The position numbers and the translations under genes are program-made. Shown piece by piece: positions 9,213 to 17,410 of a stretch of DNA of 33,937 nucleotides. The notes beneath the pieces were generated by a model, which was not told the origin of the DNA, searched no databases, and worked only from the letters and a program-made list of their open reading frames with translations. Origin of the DNA: DAOTVD01 sp034437075 (lineage in GTDB: Bacteria > Chloroflexota > Anaerolineae > Aggregatilineales > J027); assembly GCA_034437075.1 (NCBI GenBank), contig DAOTVD010000209.1, forward strand, positions 1 through 33,937, given 5' to 3'. The stretch's first letter is position 1. The number at the start of each line of letters is the position of its first letter.

Positions 9213-9584
9213 TTGTGTGGGGCGTCCCGTCAGGCGTTGGGCGATACGGTTGTGCTCGTCCAGAATGACGACAGTTGGCGCGTAGTCATCCGGCGGGGGC
9301 GGCGCCATCTGCGCGAAGGCCATCACGATAATGCGGTCGCCAATGCTCACCAGGCGGGCCGCCGCGCCATTTAGTTGAATCGTGCCGCTGCCGCGCTGCC
9401 CGATGAGTGTGTAAGTTTCGAAGCGCTGGCCGTTTTCAATATCCACAACCAGGACCTTTTCATAAGGATACATGCCTACCGCATCCATCAAATCTTGGTC
9501 GATGGTGATGCTGCCAACGTAGTTTAGGTTCGCGTCGGTAACGCGCGCCTGGTGCAATTTGGATTTTACAAGCGTAATATACAT
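9210..9584 (-). CDS. panD: Aspartate 1-decarboxylase
   Basis: The 124-residue product makes beta-alanine from L-aspartate for pantothenate and coenzyme A synthesis, using a pyruvoyl cofactor. The self-cleavage site Gly24-Ser25 is in YVGSITID, at the same position as in the Escherichia coli enzyme. Lys9/His11 (KLHQARVT), Arg54 and Tyr58 (QRFETYTL) and the NGAAARL motif are all conserved. An open frame extends upstream to 9731, but that stretch overlaps the neighbouring gene and is not PanD-like; the ATG at 9584 gives normal length. This ATG begins 1 nt after the TGA of the upstream AI-2E-family gene (TGATATG) and has no good ribosome-binding site, so translation is probably coupled. The TAA stop is exactly the target duplication of a MITE. 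No panB or panC is in the window. Confidence 0.95.
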   Translation of the reverse strand: MYITLVKSKLHQARVTDANLNYVGSITIDQDLMDAVGMYPYEKVLVVDIENGQRFETYTLIGQRGSGTIQLNGAAARLVSIGDRIIVMAFAQMAPPPPDDYAPTVVILDEHNRIAQRLTGRPTQ

Positions 9585-9585
9585 A

Positions 9586-10809
9586 TCAGGTGGGTTGTTG
9601 TTCTCCGTTACTGTCGATGTGCGTCGTTGTGTTGGTCGTGTCGCCGTGTTCGGGGTGGATGAGGTGCAAGCGCCCGTCTTCCTCTTCGCGTAGCTCGTAG
9701 CTGTCGCCCGCCGCGCCAATCGAGTTATCAATATACAATTCGCGGACGAGCGCCACGAAGATAGCCAGCAAGGGTACCGCCAGCAGAATCCCGAAAAAGC
9801 CTAGATAGGCCGCCGCGATAAGCTGAAAGACAAGCACCAAACCAGCGGGCAGGGCCAATTGCCCCTGCACGATGCGCGGCGAAAGCACCTTGCCCTCAAA
9901 TTCGCCCGCCGCGATATACAGCACAATGGCGAAGGGCAGTTTAGCGGGGTCGTCGGCGGCTGTAAAGAGGATGACGGGAATCAGCGCCAGGTAGAAACCA
10001 ATATTGGGCACGATATTGCTAACGCCCGCCATCAGCCCTAGCGCGAGCGCGTTCGGAATCCCTAGCACCATCCCTAGCAAAAAGCTGACGAAGGTCGCCT
10101 GTGCCGTAATGCTGACCACCAGCGCCCCCAGCCAGGCTTTGATAATCCGCCGAATCTCGTTCATGATCTTCACCGCGCGGGCTTTGCTTTCGGGCGGCAC
10201 CAGGGCTAGGATACCCCGATAATACGGCAGCGGATCGAGAATAAAGTACAGCGTCAAGAAGACAATCAGCAGCAAATTGGCGATAAAATCCCCCACAAAC
10301 GAGCCGATGCCCCCCAGGATGGGCAACGCACTACCCGCCAGCGTACCCAAGTTTATGCTTGGCGTGTCGTCTTCGACTACGCTGATGTCTTCATCCGGGT
10401 CTAGCAGATCGTTGTAATCATCCAGCGTGAATTCGGGCAAAAATTGCTGCACAGGCTCGGCGGCTTGGTAAAAGTTCTCGTAAGCGATGACGGTTTCTTC
10501 GGCGGCTTGGGGCAGGCTTTCGGCCAGATTGATAAATTGAGTGATGATGGGCGGTAGAATGAGCGAAATAAAAAGCGTGATGCCCAACAGAAAGCCCGCA
10601 ATTGTTGTCACAATGGCATAGCCCCGCGCCAGGCCCGCCTTTTGCAAGCGTGTAATCGGCACACTCAGCGCGACGGAAATAACCCAAGCCGTGAAGGTGA
10701 TTAGCAAAAAGCGGCGTAGTTCCCAGGCAATGAAGATGCTCAGCAGCACCACCGTAATGATAATCACAACAGTGAACGTGCGCCGCACGAATTCGGTATA
10801 GCTCATCAA
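9586..10809 (-). CDS. AI-2E family transporter (YdiK/PerM-like permease)
   Basis: The 407-residue integral membrane protein has the family layout. Three N-terminal helices come first (about 10-85), then a long extracytoplasmic stretch with an acidic section (DLLDPDEDISVVEDD). Further helix groups follow: FIANLLLIVFLTLYFILDPL, the glycine-rich LLGMVLGIPNALALGLMAG, and a last region ending in GFFGILLAVPLLAIFVALVR. The conserved NIVPNIGFYLALIP motif near the middle is typical. The family name comes from one member proposed to export autoinducer-2; others are Na+/H+ antiporters or have no known substrate, so the transport role is open. The acidic C-terminal tail is cytosolic. The gene is transcribed together with panD, which starts 1 nt after its stop; a functional link between the two is not obvious. 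Confidence 0.88.
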   Translation of the reverse strand: MMSYTEFVRRTFTVVIIITVVLLSIFIAWELRRFLLITFTAWVISVALSVPITRLQKAGLARGYAIVTTIAGFLLGITLFISLILPPIITQFINLAESLPQAAEETVIAYENFYQAAEPVQQFLPEFTLDDYNDLLDPDEDISVVEDDTPSINLGTLAGSALPILGGIGSFVGDFIANLLLIVFLTLYFILDPLPYYRGILALVPPESKARAVKIMNEIRRIIKAWLGALVVSITAQATFVSFLLGMVLGIPNALALGLMAGVSNIVPNIGFYLALIPVILFTAADDPAKLPFAIVLYIAAGEFEGKVLSPRIVQGQLALPAGLVLVFQLIAAAYLGFFGILLAVPLLAIFVALVRELYIDNSIGAAGDSYELREEEDGRLHLIHPEHGDTTNTTTHIDSNGEQQPT

Positions 10810-10890
10810 TTGCTCTCGTTCATGTTTATAGATACCCTGCCGTCGATTATATCGCCGGGGACTTATGGGCCGCTAGGGGAGTATGCAGAT

Positions 10891-11118
10891 TTATAAGGCG
10901 CTTATGAAATCGTGCGTGGCTGGGGTGGCGGCGTACAGGCTCTCGATGCGCAATTCTTGCACCGTGGCGTCGATGGCGGTGCCGAAGGTCGTGATGGTGA
11001 AGAAAAATTCAAGGGCGATGTCGTCTTTGCAAAGTGCTAACGTCACGACCGGGCCAGGTGCAGCAAGTCTCTGATTTGCGGTGTATCTTGTAGGGTCATG
11101 CTTCCCCGATTCACTCAA
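10891..11118 (-). pseudogene. C-terminal remnant of an XRE/MmyB-type transcription regulator
   Basis: A 75-codon open frame ends with a stretch (FFFTITTFGTAIDATVQELR and the following IES..AATPAT) that resembles the C-terminus of helix-turn-helix regulators with an MmyB-like ligand-binding domain, where 'TTFGTP.D.TL.EL.IE.F.PAD..T' is characteristic. The helix-turn-helix and the N-terminal part of the ligand domain are absent upstream in any frame, so this looks like the leftover of a deleted gene. The assignment is from memory of the family pattern. The ORF could alternatively be a short real gene, but it has no clear ribosome-binding site. Confidence 0.45.
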
Positions 11119-11329
11119 TGCTTTTCTGTCTTGTCAGTATACCGGATTTTACCTCGCAGGTAATCGACCTGTATTTACGCGAAGCCGCCCAGGATGGGCC
11201 GAGTGGATAAGGGGATTTAGGGCATATGGCGCTTAGGTTCCGCCGAGCAATACGCTTTAATCGGGCATAGTATCGTGGCTCAGCCGCTATACTGCTTAAA
11301 ATCGAACGACAAACCCGAAGGAGCGCTTT

Positions 11330-11818
11330 ATGCAAAACCTCCATGATCTTTATGTCGAGCAACTCCGCGATGTGTACAATGCCGAAAACCAGTTGACCCA
11401 GGCACTACCCAAGATGGCGAAAGCTGCGCAATCCGATGAGTTGCAGCGGGCTTTCGAGCAGCATTTAGACCAGACCAAGACGCATGTACAACGCCTGGAA
11501 TCGATCTTCAATAGCATGGGTATTTCGCCCCAGGGCGAAACCTGCGAAGCTATGCAGGGATTGATCGAAGAAGGCGAAGAAATCATCAGCAAGGATGGCG
11601 ACCGCCACGTTAAAGATGCGGCCCTCATCGCAGCGGCGCAGCGCGTCGAGCACTACGAAATCGCCGTGTATGGCACCTTGTGCGCGTTCGCCAAGCAGCT
11701 TGGTCGTAACGACGAGCACGAAACGCTCAACACCACGCTGCACGAGGAGAAAAATACGGATAGCGAACTCAATGACCTGGCTCTCGGGTCGATCAACAAA
11801 TCGGCGCAAACGAGCTAA
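11330..11818 (+). CDS. DUF892 (YciE/YciF) ferritin-like protein
   Basis: The 162-residue soluble helical protein matches the YciE/YciF family. It has an N-terminal LYVEQLRDVYNAENQL helix, an LPKMAKAA segment, a QHLDQTKTHVQRLE helix, and later RVEHYEIAVYGTL and TLHEEKNTD helices. The Glu and His residues in these helices sit where the ferritin-like di-iron site is expected. Members are induced by osmotic or oxidative stress and are thought to bind metal, but their exact reaction is not settled. AAGGAG lies shortly before the ATG. It is a single gene and convergent with the kinase gene to its right, with a hairpin between them. The 211 bp upstream hold no recognisable gene. Confidence 0.9.
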   Translation: MQNLHDLYVEQLRDVYNAENQLTQALPKMAKAAQSDELQRAFEQHLDQTKTHVQRLESIFNSMGISPQGETCEAMQGLIEEGEEIISKDGDRHVKDAALIAAAQRVEHYEIAVYGTLCAFAKQLGRNDEHETLNTTLHEEKNTDSELNDLALGSINKSAQTS

Positions 11819-11847
11819 CCGACTTTCTCGTTTGCGATACCTCGTGG

Positions 11848-11869
11848 GCCTGCCCCTTACCGGGCGGGC
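11848..11869. terminator. Hairpin between convergent genes, possible terminator
   Basis: GCCTGCCC (11848-11855) pairs with GGGCGGGC (11862-11869) around a 6-nt loop, with one G-T pair. It lies between the DUF892 stop and the stop of the convergent kinase gene. The following TCGTGTGTTTGTG is only moderately T-rich, so efficiency is uncertain. Confidence 0.45.
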
Positions 11870-11900
11870 TCGTGTGTTTGTGATAAATCATTGTGATAGA

Positions 11901-14900
11901 TCATGATGTGGGCACTAGGGCTAGTACGCTCGTCACCATCTCGTCTAATGTTTGCCCAGCGCCCATTTGTTGGGCGGTTGCGTAGGTATCCTCTGCTAGG
12001 GCGGCGCTTAACTGTGGGTGGATGTAATCCACCATGGCCATAAGGTCGGGCGCTGTATCATCCTGGGCGAGGATGAAACCCACGACTTGGGCCGCGCGTG
12101 TCGTGTCACCTATCGCGTGGTACACGCGCGCCGCGAGTGCTAGCGCCATCAGGGTGGGTATGTATAGCCCGATGTCGTGCAAAATGCGCAAGCTCTCCCC
12201 GACCAAAGTTCGGGCTTCGGCAGGGGCGGTCAAGGTGCGCAGTTCGGCGGCATACAGTAGCCCGAGGCCCTCGGCGCGCAAGTTATTGATCTCGCGAAAG
12301 ATGCGCATAGCTTCGTTCAGGTTTGGCTCAGCCTCAGGATAACGCCCATCGGCCAGGGCCGCGCGCCCGCGATTGAGCACGGCAAACCCCAGGCCCTGCC
12401 GGTCGCCGAGCTCATCGCTGATTTCGGCGGAACGCTGGAAGGCTTCCTCGGCTAGGCGATGCGCGCCCCGCATGATATGAATCCGCCCGAGCAACACATA
12501 TCCATCGGCCAGGCGATAGGCGTATTGGTGGCGGCTTGCCGTGGCGAGCAGTTCGCGCACAATGCCTTCAGCGGCGTCTATATCGTTGCCGTTTAGCTCA
12601 ATACTTGCCTGTTGGGCTAGGCAGTCCATCAGCAGTTTTGGATTTGGCGCTTGGCGTGCGTATTCTAGTGCGCGCCCGATTTGTGCGCGCGCGGTGGTTG
12701 TGTTGCCCAAATGCCCATTGATGGCGGCAATCAGGCGCAGGCTTTCGGCGGCGGCCTCGGGCGTGGGATGGGCTTGGGCCCGCTGTAACGCATCCTCTGC
12801 TACGGGCAAACCCCCGCGATAGTCGCCCAGAGCCATCATGATTTGCACCTGATAATTCAACAGATGGGCTTTTTCGGCGTTGTCGTCGGGCACGTCTGGC
12901 AAACTGCGCGTGAGTAGGCGGTCCGCCTCGGCGTATTCGGCGGTGATGTCAATCAAGCGGGTGGCGACGCGCGGCAGATAGGCGCGCGTTTTCTCTCGAT
13001 TGCCTGCCGCGTACCAGTGTTCGAGCAAGGGCGCGTCATAGGCGGTATCGTCCGGGTAGAGCGCTTCTAGCCCGGCGGCGACCTGAGCATGCAATCTGGC
13101 GCGCGCATCCGGCGCGATGTCCACCAGCACAGCCTCGCGCAGTTTGTCGTGGGCGAATTGCCATTCTGGCCCGCTGGCAACCAATACCGCCGCATCCGTG
13201 CAAGCATACAGCCAAGTATCGAGGTCGGCAGTGGGGGCCAAGCGCGCCAATAATTCCCGGTCGATACGTCGCCCGGCCACAGCCGCCAGGCGCACTAAAT
13301 CCTGATGCATAGCGGGCACGCGCCCCAGCCGACGGCGCAATAGGGCCTGCATACTCCCGGTTAAGACGCCCTGCGGCAGGTTTTGCCCCGTGACAGCGTG
13401 CAGGTCTCCGGCTTCTTCGGCCAGCGCGCGCGCCACCTCGATCATGAAATAGGTATTGCCTTCGGTCTGCGTAGTCAACAGTTTCACAATCGCAGCATCG
13501 GTGCCGTTCGGCCCTAGCATAGAGGCGCTCAGGTCGCGGATGGCGTCATCATTCAGGCGCGATAGGCGTAGCAATGCCGCGCTTGGGAATTGCTGGGGCA
13601 AGTCTGGCGTTTCGTCATCGCGATAGGTACCTAAGATTAGCAAAGGCTGTTTGTCTAGTTGCGCAGCGAGCAATTCCAATGGTTGCAGGCTTTCGCGCGT
13701 CCATTGCAAATCTTCTAGGATGATAAGCGTGGGCTGGGTCTGGCGCTGCACAAGGGCCACAATCGCAAAAAGCAAGCGGTCGTTCGCTAGGGCGCCGTCA
13801 GCGGTGGGTGGTTCCGGCACCGCGCGGTCGATGAGCGTTTCGATATTCGGCACGATTTCGCGCAGGATACCCGCTTCCAGATCGCTAACTGCCGTATGCA
13901 GCAGCAGTTCGGGCAGCACATCACGCCAGAGTTGGTAGGGCAGGCCGCCGCCGTCTATGCCCACTGCGCGCAGGGTCCGCAGGCCCTGCATCGCCGCCTG
14001 GATGCGCAGTTCCTCAACCAAGCGCGATTTGCCGACGCCGCTTTCGCCACTGATGAGCACCAAGCGGCCTGTGCCTTCGCGCGCGGCTTGCAGGTGGGCG
14101 TTCAAAGCGGCTAATTCGGCCTCGCGACCGACGAAGCGCGCCGCTTGCAGATAGCTCTCGCGGCTGGCGTCGCTCATGGCCGGGGTAGGGCGCGCGAAGA
14201 TGTCGAACAGGTGCACCAACGCAGCATAAGCCCGGGTCGGGCGTTGGCTGGGGTCTTTATCCAGCAAGCGCAGCACATATTCCGCCAGGGGATATTGCCC
14301 GCTGGTCAGGGCGACTTCGGGCGCTGCCTGGGGTTCGGTTTGGTGGGCCTGTATGTCACTAGCGGACAAGATGAGCGTCTCAAGCGCTTCTGCCTCTTTT
14401 GCCTGGTTGGCCTTGGTGGAATATTCGAGGAGGGGGGTGATGTCCGGTTGGGTGCCCAAAATGTCTTGCATCAGTTGATAAAGTTCGGCGCTGGCAAAGG
14501 GGCTGCGCCCGGCAAAGGCGCGATAGACCATCACCCCAAAGGCGTATAAATCCGAAGCGCGCGAGGGCGGCTCGCCTTTCAGCAACTCTGGCGCCATATA
14601 GGCCAGTGTGCCGACCGGGTCGCCGGCTTCGGTTTCGATGTCTTGAAACTCAATCGCCAGGCCAAAGTCCAGCACTTTGACCGTATCATTGCTGACCAAC
14701 ACGTTCGCTGGTTTGAGATCACGATGCAGGATGCCGCGCTGGTGCAGGTAATCCAGGGCGTGTAGCACTTGTGCCAATAGGTCGAGTTTATCCTCCACTG
14801 GGCGTAATGTCGCTACATCCGAGAGGGGCAGCGCATCGGGTAGATATTCCATCGTGAAAAAGGGATGCCCATCGGCGTCGAACCCGAAGTCTAGCACGCT

Positions 14901-15131
14901 GATGATGTTGGGATGGCGCAAGCTGGCTAAAATCTCGAACTCCTTGGCCAGGGCTAGGCGCAAATCGGTGCTATCGGCCCGGCGCGCAAACACCAGACTA
15001 TCCGCACTGGCCAAAACCCGCTTCAGCGCGACGGTTTCCCCACGCAGGCGATCATACGCGCGATAAACTGCCCCCATACCGCCCTGGCCGAGCATGTTTT
15101 GTAATGTATATCGCTTGGCGATTTCGATCAT
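11901..15131 (-). CDS. Ser/Thr protein kinase with AAA ATPase and TPR domains
   Basis: The 1076-residue protein begins with a eukaryotic-type kinase domain (about 8-310): glycine loop GQGGMG (15-20), Lys37, Glu64, catalytic HRDLKPAN (136-143), DFG (155-157) and an APE-like motif (MAPE, 179-182). An ATPase module follows from FVGREAEL (333-340) with Walker A GESGVGKS (362-369) and Walker B LIILEDLQW (469-477). This is the arrangement of the predicted-ATPase module used in large STAND-like and adenylate-cyclase-associated regulators. The C-terminal half is built of helical TPR-like repeats. The order resembles PknK-type proteins but lacks a C-terminal LuxR helix-turn-helix. All kinase residues needed for activity are present. 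There is no transmembrane segment. The target is unknown; the gene stands alone and is divergent from the helix-hairpin-helix membrane protein gene. Confidence 0.92.
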   Translation of the reverse strand: MIEIAKRYTLQNMLGQGGMGAVYRAYDRLRGETVALKRVLASADSLVFARRADSTDLRLALAKEFEILASLRHPNIISVLDFGFDADGHPFFTMEYLPDALPLSDVATLRPVEDKLDLLAQVLHALDYLHQRGILHRDLKPANVLVSNDTVKVLDFGLAIEFQDIETEAGDPVGTLAYMAPELLKGEPPSRASDLYAFGVMVYRAFAGRSPFASAELYQLMQDILGTQPDITPLLEYSTKANQAKEAEALETLILSASDIQAHQTEPQAAPEVALTSGQYPLAEYVLRLLDKDPSQRPTRAYAALVHLFDIFARPTPAMSDASRESYLQAARFVGREAELAALNAHLQAAREGTGRLVLISGESGVGKSRLVEELRIQAAMQGLRTLRAVGIDGGGLPYQLWRDVLPELLLHTAVSDLEAGILREIVPNIETLIDRAVPEPPTADGALANDRLLFAIVALVQRQTQPTLIILEDLQWTRESLQPLELLAAQLDKQPLLILGTYRDDETPDLPQQFPSAALLRLSRLNDDAIRDLSASMLGPNGTDAAIVKLLTTQTEGNTYFMIEVARALAEEAGDLHAVTGQNLPQGVLTGSMQALLRRRLGRVPAMHQDLVRLAAVAGRRIDRELLARLAPTADLDTWLYACTDAAVLVASGPEWQFAHDKLREAVLVDIAPDARARLHAQVAAGLEALYPDDTAYDAPLLEHWYAAGNREKTRAYLPRVATRLIDITAEYAEADRLLTRSLPDVPDDNAEKAHLLNYQVQIMMALGDYRGGLPVAEDALQRAQAHPTPEAAAESLRLIAAINGHLGNTTTARAQIGRALEYARQAPNPKLLMDCLAQQASIELNGNDIDAAEGIVRELLATASRHQYAYRLADGYVLLGRIHIMRGAHRLAEEAFQRSAEISDELGDRQGLGFAVLNRGRAALADGRYPEAEPNLNEAMRIFREINNLRAEGLGLLYAAELRTLTAPAEARTLVGESLRILHDIGLYIPTLMALALAARVYHAIGDTTRAAQVVGFILAQDDTAPDLMAMVDYIHPQLSAALAEDTYATAQQMGAGQTLDEMVTSVLALVPTS

Positions 15132-15263
15132 CTGTCTTTAATCCGCTACTATACCTATCTCTACTATACTCGGTTTTGGGGCTGCATAGAAATTGGCCCT
15201 AGCAACTGAATCTGGCTCAGTAGGGTACTAATAGAGTGACCAATCGGCCCAGTTGCATTATCG

Positions 15264-15297
15264 GCAGGCGAGGTATTCTAGCAGTATACTCGCCTGC
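15264..15297. other. Strong hairpin in the divergent intergenic region
   Basis: GCAGGCGAG (15264-15272) pairs perfectly with CTCGCCTGC (15289-15297), and the stem extends inward by TAT/ATA past a bulged G. It lies between the kinase start (15131) and the promoter at 15351. No T-run follows on either strand, so an operator or RNA structure is as likely as a terminator. Confidence 0.4.
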
Positions 15298-15350
15298 TTG
15301 GGGCCGCTCCTCTTGCCTCATCCAAATGGCCCCAGGCAAGACCCATCCTT

Positions 15351-15380
15351 TTGCACTTTCGGCCCTTTTCGTGGCACAAT
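15351..15380 (+). promoter_or_regulatory. Putative promoter of the helix-hairpin-helix membrane protein gene
   Basis: TTGCAC (15351-15356) and CACAAT (15375-15380) are separated by 18 bp. Transcription starting about 7 nt later would place the ATGs at 15394-15415 near the 5' end of the mRNA. This argues against a start as far upstream as 15253. Confidence 0.35.
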
Positions 15381-15414
15381 GATGCCAATCTCTATGGACA
15401 AGATGGAACAAACC

Positions 15415-16311
15415 ATGGCCGAAAAACCTCAAGCGCATCCAAGTTTTTCTACAGAAGAATTAATCGTTGCCAGTGTCGGCGGGCTGGGCCTGCTGATGGC
15501 TATGTTGGCCGGCATGTTCAGCGCCTTTGGCAGCACCTCAGATTTATTCGGGTTGCCGTTTACCTCTGTGGCGGTGTTGGGCCTTGTGCTGGTGGCGGTG
15601 GCGCTGGCCCTGTGGATGGTGTTGCTGCGCCCCTGGACGCACTACGATGACCTGGAAACGCCCCACTTTACCGGGCATCATGACCACCACAATGATGCGG
15701 CCCCCACCGCCGAAGCGCCCGACCACGCCGAACCGCGCGCCGAGGCGGTTGATTACCCCGCCCCAGCGACCAATATCCCCGAGGAAGCACCGCCCGGCGA
15801 TGATCTGACGCTTATCGAAGGCATTGGCCCCAAAGCCGAAGCGGCGCTGAAAGCTGCCGGAATCAACACCTATATTGACCTGGCCAACGCGCAGGAATCC
15901 GCGCTGCGTTCGGCGCTGAGTGCAGCCAACCTAGCCGGAATGGGCGTAGAAACCTGGCCGAAGCAAGCGCGTTTTGTGGTCAATAAAGATGTTGAGAGCT
16001 TCGAGAAGTATAAGCAAGAACTCGCCGCCGGGCGGAGTCCCTCCGGCGCAGTGGATGATCTGAAGATCATCGAAGGTGTTGGCCCCAAAACCGAGCAAGT
16101 GCTCATCGCCGCTGGCATTACCAGCTATGCGCAATTGGCCGCCACGACCTCGGAAGATTTGCGCGCCATCCTGGCCGAGGCCAAGCTGCATATGTTCAAT
16201 CCGGATTCTTGGCCCAAGCAAGCCCAATATGCCGCTGATGGCGACATCGCCGGGCTAGAGGCCTACCAAGAAAAGCTCGATGGCGGGGTTGATCCTGACC
16301 TAGCCAAATAA
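15415..16311 (+). CDS. Membrane protein with two helix-hairpin-helix domains
   Basis: From the ATG at 15415 the product has 298 residues. Two transmembrane helices come first (about residues 15-40 and 45-70, GGLGLLMAMLAGMFSAFG and AVLGLVLVAVALALWMVLL). A His/Asp/Pro-rich linker follows, then two copies of a helix-hairpin-helix unit: LTLIEGIGPKAEAALKAAGI and LKIIEGVGPKTEQVLIAAGI. Each copy is followed by a WPKQAR/WPKQAQ segment. The I-E-G-[IV]-G-P-K core is the DNA-binding hairpin found in many repair proteins; in such small membrane proteins its partner is unknown. The frame is open back to 15253 and several ATGs are possible (15379, 15394, 15403). I chose 15415 because GGA lies 7 nt before it and a likely promoter overlaps the upstream part. 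A strong terminator follows. Confidence 0.8.
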   Translation: MAEKPQAHPSFSTEELIVASVGGLGLLMAMLAGMFSAFGSTSDLFGLPFTSVAVLGLVLVAVALALWMVLLRPWTHYDDLETPHFTGHHDHHNDAAPTAEAPDHAEPRAEAVDYPAPATNIPEEAPPGDDLTLIEGIGPKAEAALKAAGINTYIDLANAQESALRSALSAANLAGMGVETWPKQARFVVNKDVESFEKYKQELAAGRSPSGAVDDLKIIEGVGPKTEQVLIAAGITSYAQLAATTSEDLRAILAEAKLHMFNPDSWPKQAQYAADGDIAGLEAYQEKLDGGVDPDLAK

Positions 16312-16316
16312 GTTTT

Positions 16317-16354
16317 ATGCCGCTGAGCATCAAACGCTCAGCGGCATGTTTTTT
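16317..16354 (+). terminator. Rho-independent terminator
   Basis: A perfect 12-bp stem, ATGCCGCTGAGC (16317-16328) with GCTCAGCGGCAT (16336-16347), has a 7-nt loop and is followed by GTTTTTT. It lies 6 bp after the stop of the helix-hairpin-helix protein gene. Confidence 0.92.
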
Positions 16355-16489
16355 CCCATTAGAAAGCGTGCGCTTGCCCGAGACTCTCAGCAAAGCGATG
16401 AGTGCGTTATAACCTAACGTGCCTGTAATGAGAATCCGCAGTATCCCCGGCCACAAATCAAAAAAAACGCTATCCAGCATACGGGTAGA

Positions 16490-16816
16490 TCACTTCACCT
16501 GCACGCGCGGCTGAATGGGGCTTTTCAGGCGATAGTCCTTCAGCCACCCATAGCGCAAGGGGTCGTCAATGAGCAGGGCATCCAGCGCAGACGTATCGTA
16601 ATAGGTGCGTTCGCTGCCGGACACTAGGCGGGCGTAGCCTGCGTCGTCTTGCCAGTTTTGGCCCCGCGCGGCCAATAGGGTTTGTAATTCGGCTTTGAGT
16701 TCTTTAACGCAAAGTTCGAACTCGTCGATATAATCCCGATAGCGCCGGATGCGGTCTACAATATCGGCGATTTCCGCGTCGATATGCTCGGCATCCTTAG
16801 TATATTCTTTGGGCAT
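16490..16816 (-). CDS. Hypothetical coiled-coil protein
   Basis: The frame is open from 16882, but AAAGGA about 8 nt before the ATG at 16816 favours that start, giving 108 residues. The N-terminal half is a charged helix likely to form a coiled coil (IADIVDRIRRYRDYIDEFEL). The C-terminal half contains the motif GYARLVSGSERTYYDTSALD followed by 'DPLRYGWLKDYRLKS'. The layout, a coiled coil followed by a small 'x-D-ALD-LL..DP' tail, is reminiscent of phage Gp157-like proteins. I do not recognise the family with certainty. It is a single gene, convergent with the helix-hairpin-helix protein gene. No function is proposed. Confidence 0.6.
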   Translation of the reverse strand: MPKEYTKDAEHIDAEIADIVDRIRRYRDYIDEFELCVKELKAELQTLLAARGQNWQDDAGYARLVSGSERTYYDTSALDALLIDDPLRYGWLKDYRLKSPIQPRVQVK

Positions 16817-16969
16817 CGATGCATCCTTTCTGGGTGCGCCGCTCAGGGATGATGAGCGCGCCATCCGTGCTTGGGACTCCACTATACGCTAAGCGTTTAT
16901 CACCCGAACATCTCCCGCAGGACACTCTTGCGTAGCCGAGTGGCCTATTCGCATGTCTTCAGAATCAAC

Positions 16970-16992
16970 ACAACCCGCTCTAGGCGGGTTGT
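16970..16992. terminator. Hairpin downstream of the DUF1328 gene
   Basis: ACAACCCGC (16970-16978) pairs perfectly with GCGGGTTGT (16984-16992) around TCTAG. It lies 24 bp past the stop of the minus-strand DUF1328 gene. It lacks a clear T-run, so it may be a weak terminator or an mRNA-stabilising structure. Confidence 0.4.
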
Positions 16993-17016
16993 GGGTCAGT
17001 CTGTTGGGTATATCCC

Positions 17017-17181
17017 TTACGTGGTGACACGCTGGCCAGCGATAAGAGACACCAGAAACAGAACTAAGAATACGACGAACAGAATCTGGGCAATCCCGCT
17101 AGCTGCACCTGCAATTCCGCCGAAGCCTAAGAAGGCAGCGATCAATGCAATGATGAAGAAAAGAAGTGCTGCGCCTAACAT
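17017..17181 (-). CDS. DUF1328 family small membrane protein (YtjA-like)
   Basis: A 54-residue product, read directly from the minus strand, begins MLGAALLFFIIALIAAFLGF and continues with GGIAGAASGIAQILFVVFLV and a second hydrophobic stretch ending in SLIAGQRVTT. This is the DUF1328/YtjA pattern: two short transmembrane helices joined by the conserved 'GFGGIAG.A..IA..LF' segment. Family members are 50-60 residues and often sit among stress-response genes. AAAGG lies about 8 nt before the ATG. The neighbours (DUF892, ChaB, CsbD) fit a general stress context; the molecular function is unknown. The 229 bp between this gene and 17411 hold short palindromes (GGCCATATGGCC) but no gene. Confidence 0.85.
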   Translation of the reverse strand: MLGAALLFFIIALIAAFLGFGGIAGAASGIAQILFVVFLVLFLVSLIAGQRVTT

Positions 17182-17410
17182 AAATTGGCCTTTCGTGTGT
17201 TTTGTCGATGGTTGTATTCTAGCGCTTTGGCCTCCGGTTGCATTCGGCCACTGTACACATATTGGGGCAGGTGGGTTGGGGCCAAGTTGTTAGCCCAGTG
17301 GTTGGCCATATGGCCTATCGGCCTTGCGACCTTTGCCCCTGGGCAAGTTGGGCGGGCGTCTATTAAGGTAAAAACATGCAACGGCAAGGTAACTAAGGAG
17401 GACGTAGTTC

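Noticed and set aside
9586..9731. N-terminal extension of panD back to 9731
   Set aside because: It overlaps the AI-2E-family gene, has no similarity to PanD, and the ATG at 9584 gives the normal length.
16930..16992. tRNA-like stretch (GTAGCCGAGTGG, then CTTCAGA and a variable-arm-like hairpin)
   Set aside because: No matching anticodon stem, no GGTTCGA T-arm and no acceptor stem could be paired; at most a decayed fragment or chance.
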